Source: an uncultured Oscillospiraceae bacterium (GTDB lineage: Bacteria; Bacillota; Clostridia; Oscillospirales; Ruminococcaceae). Taken from it: DNA of 9,331 bases. Location of the stretch: assembly GCA_910577365.1 (NCBI GenBank), contig CAJTMU010000084.1:1-9331 (forward strand). Reading direction: 5' to 3'. Shown here one piece after another: positions 1 through 4,907 of the stretch (the stretch's first letter is position 1; each line of letters starts with the position of its first letter). The position numbers and the translations under genes were made by a program. A model generated the notes under the pieces. That model made no database searches. It saw nothing but the letters and a program-made list of their open reading frames with translations, and was not told the origin of the DNA.

Positions 1-1
1 T

Positions 2-430
2 TCGGGCTTGTATTTTGACAACCCCGATTTTCCTGCGGAGCTTCAGCCCGGAGTGAACGTGAGGAACGTTGGCGGCAAACGGCTTTCCGATGAGGAGATG
101 ACGGCTTATTACGGCGGACTTGCCGCTAAATACGGCAGGCTGACTGCGAGATATAAGAACGCGGTATGCCTTGTGCTGTCCGACGGCGTAACAATTGAAA
201 GAATGGATGACAGCCTATCGGGCAATCCGTTTTATATCGTAGACAAGCCGCACGGGAAACGCGCTGAAGTCAGCGGATTTCCACTGGACTGTCTTTCGGT
301 GCATATTCCGACGGGGAAATATTATTACGACCTGACAGAGGACGACATAAAGGCAAGCAGCGGACTGGCTTCGAGCATGGCGGACGGGTTTGCCGCATTT
401 TTTGAAGATATTTTAAGGAGATTTTTCTGA
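2..430 (+). CDS. HAM1/RdgB-family non-canonical purine NTP pyrophosphatase (3' part)
   Basis: The reading frame is open from the window edge (codons Ser-Gly-Leu-Tyr-Phe-Asp) to a TGA at 428-430, so the true start lies upstream and about 143 C-terminal residues are present of a family usually near 200. In HAM1/RdgB proteins, which hydrolyse dITP/XTP to the monophosphate and pyrophosphate in the cytoplasm, the DSGL motif begins the conserved core. Here SGL at the left edge fits it, followed by PGVNVR where the family has PGV(Y)SAR. Further on, KNAVCLVLSDG matches the central strand, and GFPLDCLSV stands where the classical enzyme has GFGYDPIF. This makes it a divergent clostridial subtype rather than the standard RdgB. 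It overlaps the next gene (hisE) by one base, so the two are translationally coupled. The substrate is inferred from the family only. Confidence 0.72.
   Translation, partial: SGLYFDNPDFPAELQPGVNVRNVGGKRLSDEEMTAYYGGLAAKYGRLTARYKNAVCLVLSDGVTIERMDDSLSGNPFYIVDKPHGKRAEVSGFPLDCLSVHIPTGKYYYDLTEDDIKASSGLASSMADGFAAFFEDILRRFF
415..420 (+). promoter_or_regulatory. Ribosome binding site of hisE
   Basis: AAGGAG lies nine bases before the ATG at 430, inside the last codons of the preceding pyrophosphatase gene. It fixes the hisE start at 430, where TGATG makes the stop and start overlap by one base. Confidence 0.8.
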
Positions 431-753
431 TGGAAGCATTCAAGGATATGTATGAAGTGGTAATGAGCCGCAGAGCGGAGCCGCAGGAAGGCTCTTACAC
501 CTGCTATCTTTTTGAGAAGGGGCTGGACAAGATACTGAAAAAGTGCGGCGAAGAGTGCACCGAGATGGTTATCGCCGCCAAAAACAGCGACAAGGAGGAG
601 CTTGTCGGTGAGATAAACGACCTGCTGTATCATATGATAGTGCTGATGGCGGAGCGCGGAGTGACTGTTGAGGACGTGGAGGCGGTGATGGTGGAGCGCA
701 GCAGGAAGATAGGCAACCTGAAGCAGTTCCACGTCAGCGACCACAACACATAA
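430..753 (+). CDS. hisE: Phosphoribosyl-ATP pyrophosphatase HisE
   Basis: HisE hydrolyses phosphoribosyl-ATP to phosphoribosyl-AMP and pyrophosphate, the second step of histidine biosynthesis. The 107-residue length is normal for a stand-alone HisE. The all-alpha MazG-like fold shows its metal-binding pattern: EExxE at residues 41-45 (in KKCGEECTEM) and ExxD at 61-64 (EINDLLYH). The family block EKGLDKILKKCGEE is at 29-42 and ERSRKIGNLKQF near the C-terminus. No other his gene is visible in the window. The upstream partner is another NTP pyrophosphatase, and the start is set by the AAGGAG at 415-420. The assignment is firm. Whether this copy serves histidine synthesis or was recruited for NTP house-cleaning cannot be seen, but conservation of the HisE-specific blocks favours the classical role. 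Confidence 0.93.
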   Translation: MEAFKDMYEVVMSRRAEPQEGSYTCYLFEKGLDKILKKCGEECTEMVIAAKNSDKEELVGEINDLLYHMIVLMAERGVTVEDVEAVMVERSRKIGNLKQFHVSDHNT

Positions 754-754
754 T

Positions 755-1471
755 ATGGAGATAAGAAAATTTGTCGACGCTTTCGGCGACGACGCCTACG
801 CGCTGGCGCTGATAGTCACCAAGAGCTTTGACAGCGCCAAAAAGATTTTCGCGAAAACCGCGCTTGACTGCGGAAAGTACGAGGAGCTTTTTCCTGTGAC
901 CGCCGATGTGTGGGCGGAATGCCGCGAAAGCGACAGCAATGATGAGGCGGTAACGCTTACAGGATTGGAACTTTCCCCAAGGCTTGAAAATCTGCTTAAG
1001 GAAGTGCTGATGAAGCCGCAGATAACCCGCGGCATTATCCATCTGTATTACGAAAACGACCTTGATGTTGAGCAGATATCCGCGGTGACGGGGGAGAGCG
1101 TGAAATATATTTCGGGGCAGCTGTCAAAGCTGCCTGCGGATCTTGCGGAGGCTCTCGACAAGCATTATAAGGAGATTTGCGTAAAAATTCGCGCAGAGGA
1201 TAAGCTTAAAGCTTATGTCGTTAAGGCTTCCGATACGGGTGACAGGCGAATGTTCGAGGTGAAGGCGGACGCTGTGCCCGTTCACCGTTGGACAAAAAAG
1301 CAGAAAGTAATTGTGATAATTACCGCGGTGATAATTACAATCCTTATCTGTATCGTCATTCCGCTTTTGGACGCGTATATTGAGATGATAAAGGCGGAGC
1401 GGGAAATGGATTTTGAGGAACCCGCCACCAACGAGATATTTTCATACACCTACGAGCCCGACGACGAATAG
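755..1471 (+). CDS. Sigma-70/ECF-like protein with C-terminal transmembrane helix
   Basis: This 238-residue protein resembles an ECF sigma factor joined to a membrane anchor. Residues 14-37 (AYALALIVTKSFDSAKKIF) look like the first helices of sigma region 2. Residues about 78-135 look like region 4: RGIIHLYYENDLDVEQISAVTGES carries the 'hhhLYYxxxLsxxEIAxxxG' signature of the region 4 helix-turn-helix. A basic segment (HRWTKKQK, 178-184) precedes one hydrophobic helix at about 185-205, and a short acidic tail follows. The expected topology is N-terminus in the cytoplasm. Region 2 looks short, and I do not see the usual aromatic -10-recognition segment, so it may not work as a true sigma factor. 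The start ATG is one base after the hisE stop and has no clear Shine-Dalgarno sequence, so translation probably depends on coupling to hisE. A membrane-tethered DNA-binding regulator is the likeliest role, by inference. Confidence 0.6.
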   Translation: MEIRKFVDAFGDDAYALALIVTKSFDSAKKIFAKTALDCGKYEELFPVTADVWAECRESDSNDEAVTLTGLELSPRLENLLKEVLMKPQITRGIIHLYYENDLDVEQISAVTGESVKYISGQLSKLPADLAEALDKHYKEICVKIRAEDKLKAYVVKASDTGDRRMFEVKADAVPVHRWTKKQKVIVIITAVIITILICIVIPLLDAYIEMIKAEREMDFEEPATNEIFSYTYEPDDE

Positions 1472-1475
1472 GAGG
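1470..1475 (+). promoter_or_regulatory. Ribosome binding site of the HAD gene
   Basis: A perfect AGGAGG begins inside the TAG stop codon of the upstream gene, with a five-base spacer to the ATG at 1481. It decides the start and shows that the two genes are packed as one unit. Confidence 0.75.
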
Positions 1476-1480
1476 TCGTT

Positions 1481-2224
1481 ATGCGGAAACCCGAAATGAT
1501 AATTTTTGACTTTGGGCATACTTTGCTTTATGAGCCCGATTGGGATTCGGAGCGCGGCAACAGAGAACTGTTCAGGTATATAACCAAAAATCCCGACGGC
1601 GTTACCGTTGAGGATTTTCAGAAAGCGAACTATGATGTTTTCGGGCAAGTGGAGAATGTCCGCACAAGCTGTAACTGCGATTTTTCCGCGAGAGTGGGGA
1701 ACAGGGTGGTAGATGAGCTGCTGAATGTAGAGTTTTCGCTCACTCCGCTTGAACGGGAGAGCGTGTTCTGGACAGCCGCTGCATCAAGCGCGGTAATGCC
1801 ATACGCGGATAAAATGTTGGATCATCTGAATGAAAATAAGATACGCACCGCTGTGATCAGTAATATTTTATGGTCGGGAGAGGCTCTTACGGAGCGGATA
1901 AATCGGGCTTTACCAAATAATAAATTTGAGTTTGTTATTGCGTCCAGTGATTATATGTACCGCAAGCCCAGCCGCGTTCTGTTTGATATCGCGCTGAAAA
2001 AGGCGGGGCTTCCCGCGGATAGGGTGTGGTACTGCGGCAACAGTCTTGGCAATGACGTTTTCGGCGCTCATGGCGCGGGAATTTATCCCGTGCTCTATGA
2101 CGACAGCTCGGTCGGGAGAAGCTCGTCAAGCTCGGGAGCGGATAATTCTGCGCTCCCCGATTTTGACTATTTACATATTCATGACTGGCAGGAGCTTATC
2201 AATATTTTAAAGAAAACAGTGTAA
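1481..2224 (+). CDS. HAD-superfamily hydrolase
   Basis: A haloacid dehalogenase-type hydrolase of 247 residues, probably a cytoplasmic phosphatase acting on a small phosphorylated metabolite; the substrate cannot be read from sequence. All four HAD motifs are present. Motif I is FDFGHTLL with nucleophile Asp10, motif II is AVISN with Ser127, motif III is YRKPS with Lys162, and motif IV is CGNSLGNDVFGA with Asp192. Motif I has Gly12 where most HAD phosphatases have the acid/base Asp (DxD), and motif IV begins GN instead of GD. Some active HAD enzymes with DxG are known, so this does not prove loss of activity. Near residues 209-219 there is a serine-rich stretch encoded by repeated AGCTCG units. 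AGGAGG overlapping the stop codon of the preceding gene, seven bases before the ATG, supports the start and co-translation with the sigma-like gene. Confidence 0.82.
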   Translation: MRKPEMIIFDFGHTLLYEPDWDSERGNRELFRYITKNPDGVTVEDFQKANYDVFGQVENVRTSCNCDFSARVGNRVVDELLNVEFSLTPLERESVFWTAAASSAVMPYADKMLDHLNENKIRTAVISNILWSGEALTERINRALPNNKFEFVIASSDYMYRKPSRVLFDIALKKAGLPADRVWYCGNSLGNDVFGAHGAGIYPVLYDDSSVGRSSSSSGADNSALPDFDYLHIHDWQELINILKKTV

Positions 2225-2249
2225 TTATTGAAAAAATTTTCAAAATATA

Positions 2250-2278
2250 TTGCTTTTTTGCGGAAAATGAGGTATAAT
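2250..2278 (+). promoter_or_regulatory. Sigma-A-type promoter of fba
   Basis: TATAAT at 2273-2278 is preceded by TTGCTT at 2250-2255 with a 17-base spacer. The -10 is perfect and the -35 is weak (TTG retained). AT-rich DNA upstream (2228-2250), including the inverted repeat TTGAAAA/TTTTCAA at 2228-2243, could act as an UP element or a regulator site. Transcription would begin near 2285, giving a leader of about 60 bases. Confidence 0.65.
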
Positions 2279-2330
2279 TAAAATAATGGATTTCGGGCGC
2301 GGATTGCCCTTATTCCGATATTTCAAATTA

Positions 2331-2336
2331 AAGGAG
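2331..2336 (+). promoter_or_regulatory. Ribosome binding site of fba
   Basis: AAGGAG with an eight-base AT-only spacer to the ATG at 2345, a strong site for a highly expressed glycolytic gene. Confidence 0.8.
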
Positions 2337-2344
2337 ATATTTTT

Positions 2345-3208
2345 ATGTTAGTTTCTGCAAAAGAAATGTTGAACAAGGCTCGCGACGGAAAGTACGCGGT
2401 AGGTCAGTTCAACATCAACAACCTTGAATGGACAAAGGCTATCCTGCTCACCGCGCAGGAGCTGCAATCCCCCGTTATTCTCGGCGTTTCCGAGGGCGCG
2501 GGTAAGTATATGTGCGGTTACACCACCGTTGTGGGCATGGTTAAGGGCATGATAAACGAGCTGGGCATAACCGTTCCCGTTGCGCTGCACCTTGACCACG
2601 GCACGTTTGAGGGCGCAAAGGCTTGCATTAACGCGGGCTTCTCTTCCATCATGTTTGACGGCTCTCACTATCCCATCGAGGAAAATATCGCTAAGACCAC
2701 CGCGCTGGTAAACACCTGCGATGTTCTTGGTATCTCGCTTGAAGCCGAGGTAGGCTCAATCGGCGGCGAAGAGGACGGCGTTGTCGGAATGGGCGAGTGC
2801 GCTGACCCCAACGAGTGCAAGGCTATCGCCGATTTGGGCGTTACAATGCTTGCGGCGGGTATCGGAAACATTCACGGAAAATATCCCGAGAACTGGCCGG
2901 GTCTGTCCTTTGAAACTCTTGCGGCAGTTAAGGACGCGGTAGGCGATATGCCGCTTGTACTGCACGGCGGTACCGGAATTCCTGCGGATATGATAAAGAA
3001 AGCTATCTCTCTCGGCGTTGCTAAGATAAACGTTAATACCGAGTGCCAGCTTGCGTTCCAAGAGGCTACAAGAAAGTACATTGAGGAGGGCAAGGATAAG
3101 CAGGGCAAGGGCTTCGATCCGAGAAAGCTGCTTGCTCCCGGCTTTGACGCTATCAAGGCTACCGTTAAGGAGAAGATGGAGCTGTTCGGTTCTATTGGCA
3201 AGGCTTGA
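2345..3208 (+). CDS. fba: Class II fructose-1,6-bisphosphate aldolase
   Basis: The enzyme cleaves fructose-1,6-bisphosphate to dihydroxyacetone phosphate and glyceraldehyde-3-phosphate (and the reverse) in glycolysis and gluconeogenesis. At 287 residues it has the length of the short bacterial class II aldolases. The zinc and catalytic residues are in place: HLDHG at 82-86 (catalytic Asp84, zinc ligand His85), Glu135 in LEAEVGSIGG, His178 in GNIHGKY, and His207 in VLHGGTGIP. INVNTE at 228-233 is the phosphate-binding segment. Its own promoter (2250-2278), strong ribosome site and downstream hairpin (3234-3267) mark it as a single-gene transcription unit. Tagatose-bisphosphate and related aldolases share this fold, but no sugar-catabolic genes flank it, so the glycolytic enzyme is preferred. 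Confidence 0.94.
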   Translation: MLVSAKEMLNKARDGKYAVGQFNINNLEWTKAILLTAQELQSPVILGVSEGAGKYMCGYTTVVGMVKGMINELGITVPVALHLDHGTFEGAKACINAGFSSIMFDGSHYPIEENIAKTTALVNTCDVLGISLEAEVGSIGGEEDGVVGMGECADPNECKAIADLGVTMLAAGIGNIHGKYPENWPGLSFETLAAVKDAVGDMPLVLHGGTGIPADMIKKAISLGVAKINVNTECQLAFQEATRKYIEEGKDKQGKGFDPRKLLAPGFDAIKATVKEKMELFGSIGKA

Positions 3209-3233
3209 TTGCATACGCTAACGGCAAACGTAT

Positions 3234-3267
3234 ACACGCTCATAGAATTTCTATGAGCGTGTTTTTT
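3234..3267 (+). terminator. Rho-independent terminator of fba
   Basis: A 13-bp perfect stem (ACACGCTCATAGA pairing with TCTATGAGCGTGT) with a 3-base loop at 3247-3249 runs directly into six T residues (3262-3267). The T run follows the plus-strand end of the stem, so it terminates fba. The right arm contains the TAG stop (3251-3253) and last codons of the converging acetyltransferase gene. On the minus strand no comparable T run follows, so it is a weaker terminator in that direction. Confidence 0.92.
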
Positions 3268-3793
3268 CTGTAATTTCAATCAGATATCTTTGAATAATAT
3301 CTGGTCTGCCCACAGGGCTGAACTCGTGGACCACTTCATTTTCAAGTACGCCGCCGCACTTTTGTATCACTTTTGCGGATCGGATGTTTGCCTTGTTGCA
3401 GCACACAAGAACACTTTTGTGACCAAATTTTCCCGCCTCATTGAGCACAAGCAATAACATTTTGCAAGCATAACCCTTTCCCCGCTCCGAGGGGCGGACG
3501 CTGTAGCCTATCTGACCGTTATATTTCAGCAAAATGCCTGAAAGTTCATGTCTAAGGTCGATCATTCCTACAAGCAGACCGTCGGAGATACGAATACCCA
3601 GATATGTCGTGGACGGCGACCAACCATTTTGGGCAAAGCGTCCCTCAAAGTCAAGCCACTCATCATAATTTGCTGTATTGTTCAGTCCGGAGCAGCCGTA
3701 AAAGCCTTCGCCGTTTCTTTGCATTTCCTCACGAAACGCCATTACCTGCGCCTCGTGTGCCTTTGCAGGCTTTACTAAAATCAGGTCGTTCAT
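3251..3793 (-). CDS. GNAT-family N-acetyltransferase
   Basis: A 180-residue GCN5-related acetyltransferase, expected to move an acetyl group from acetyl-CoA to an amine. Motif A is clear: IGYSVRPSERGKGYACKML at residues 95-113, with RGKGYA (104-109) as the pyrophosphate-binding R/Q-x-x-G-x-G/A loop of acetyl-CoA. CNKANIRSAKVIQKCGG (132-148) is the following 'N-x-x-S' helix typical of the fold. The C-terminal RYLIEI strand completes the domain. The N-terminal ~60 residues differ from better-known members, and the substrate (small molecule or protein) cannot be told. GAGGG seven bases before the ATG supports the start, which follows the upstream gene's TAA by one base, so the two form a coupled pair. 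The 3' end lies inside the fba terminator hairpin. Confidence 0.85.
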   Translation of the reverse strand: MNDLILVKPAKAHEAQVMAFREEMQRNGEGFYGCSGLNNTANYDEWLDFEGRFAQNGWSPSTTYLGIRISDGLLVGMIDLRHELSGILLKYNGQIGYSVRPSERGKGYACKMLLLVLNEAGKFGHKSVLVCCNKANIRSAKVIQKCGGVLENEVVHEFSPVGRPDIIQRYLIEITEKTRS

Positions 3794-3794
3794 G

Positions 3795-4331
3795 TTATAC
3801 CCTCAAGCACTCATCGTCCCAAACCTGCACTTCTATATAATTATACCGCTCTGCAACGTTCGCCAAAAATTCATCAACCGTGCCGCCAAAGTCCGCTATT
3901 GCCTTAAACAGCATATCTTTGGTAAGCATGGTAAGCTCTCCGTGCTGTTTGAGAGAGGTCATACTGTCGCCGTATGTAAAGCTGATGTGCTCCGAATGAA
4001 TACGATTTAACGGTATCTTTGTAACGATCCCGCAGTCAAACCAGCTGTCCAGAAAATCGCTTCCTTGCAGCACGAACGAAAGAGGGTGCTCCTGCAAGGG
4101 TTTTCCGCCGAGCTGTGTAAAACGGTTGTACAGCAGCATATCCGTTTTCAGGCGTTCGGGATAATAATTTTCAAAATCCGCAAATCTGTAAAACGCAGTT
4201 GTTTCCTTGTTCTGTTCAGCCATTTCATGAGCGAGCGCAAACGCCTCATCTTTCGGCAAACGCATTATATTCAGTAAAGGCGTGCAGCTGCGGTGGCAGT
4301 AGTTAACAATATGTATATCGTCAATAGTCAT
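3795..4331 (-). CDS. Conserved protein of unknown function (178 residues)
   Basis: I do not recognise a named domain. The protein is soluble, without signal peptide or membrane segments, and has a regular mix of predicted helix and strand. Striking patches are YCHRSCTPLLNIMRL (11-25), AFYRFADFENYYPER (46-60), HPLSFVLQGSD (82-92), HISFTYGDS (115-123) and the C-terminal YIEVQVWDDE (165-174). From memory, very similar uncharacterised proteins occur in Clostridia with the same conserved patches, which suggests a real and slowly evolving family. The clustered Cys/His/Arg and aromatic residues near the N-terminus would suit a binding or catalytic site, but that is speculation. AAGGAG, seven bases before the ATG, supports the start. 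It is followed one base after its stop by the GNAT gene and preceded, 30 bases upstream, by the decayed DinB gene. Confidence 0.8.
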   Translation of the reverse strand: MTIDDIHIVNYCHRSCTPLLNIMRLPKDEAFALAHEMAEQNKETTAFYRFADFENYYPERLKTDMLLYNRFTQLGGKPLQEHPLSFVLQGSDFLDSWFDCGIVTKIPLNRIHSEHISFTYGDSMTSLKQHGELTMLTKDMLFKAIADFGGTVDEFLANVAERYNYIEVQVWDDECLRV

Positions 4332-4361
4332 AGACAGCTCCTTGAACTTCGTGAAACTATT

Positions 4362-4895
4362 TCATTTTTTAAGCCCGTTTATTATTCATTCACATGCCTC
4401 GGTGTGCATTATCCAGTGCCTTGAAAAGGGCATCTGAATAAGCCCGCGGTCTTTTTTGCACCAGTAGTCCACCGGCCAGGCGGCGTTTTCGTTTTCGCTG
4501 ACAACGTTAAGGGATATCAGCCGATTTTTGCTTTCGGATGGTATTTTGTTTTTAAGCTCGCCAAAGGTGAGTCCTTTCAATCACACTTCGAAGGAATTTA
4601 TGACAGCTTTCAGATAAGCATCAGAATCTGCTCATCTCCGAGTATAAGTGTGTGCAGCACTATATCCTCAATTCGGAAAATATGCCAGAGCGAATACGCG
4701 ACGGTTTTGCTGTGATACCCGTCAGCCTTGGGGGAACGGCATTGCGCTGAAATCCTCTCTGCTCAGCCTGTCTTTAAGGGAGAGCATTTCGTCAAGCAGC
4801 GTCTGCCGCAGGGTCAGCAGGGTGTTTATGCCCTCAGAAAGGCTGCTCTCCTTTTTCAGCACAAAAGCTGAACCTGTCTGTTCATATCCGATCAT
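4362..4895 (-). pseudogene. Decayed DinB-superfamily gene (frameshift, internal deletion, stops)
   Basis: Read with corrections, this stretch encodes a DinB/YfiT-like four-helix metalloprotein; the broken parts are collinear. The first piece (4895-4722, 57 codons) has TLLTLRQTLLDEMLSLKDRL and ends MPFPQG-stop. Removing one base from the five-G run at 4730-4734 (plus strand) restores MPFPKADGYHSKTVAYS and then WHIFRIEDIV, to a stop at 4612-4610. A change of frame there, with what looks like loss of some 40 central codons, leads to KAVINSFEV, a stop at 4583-4581, then LKGLTFGELKNKIPSES through MPFSRHWIMHTEAC to a stop at 4388-4386. A further 24 bases in the same frame (IINGLKK) reach a probable ancestral stop at 4364-4362. 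The HSK, WHIFR and HWIMH histidines match the expected metal site. The multiple lesions argue against a single sequencing error. Family identity comes from memory of clostridial relatives of about 210 residues. Confidence 0.75.
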
Positions 4896-4907
4896 TCCCT
4901 GTTCACG

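Noticed and set aside
2104..2139. Repeated AGCTCG units near the HAD C-terminus as a mobile or regulatory repeat
   Set aside because: The repeats are short, imperfect and in frame, and encode a serine-rich linker in the protein.
4386..4580. A 64-codon minus frame as a separate small gene
   Set aside because: Its TTG start directly follows an in-frame TGA and its content matches the C-terminal part of the DinB pseudogene.
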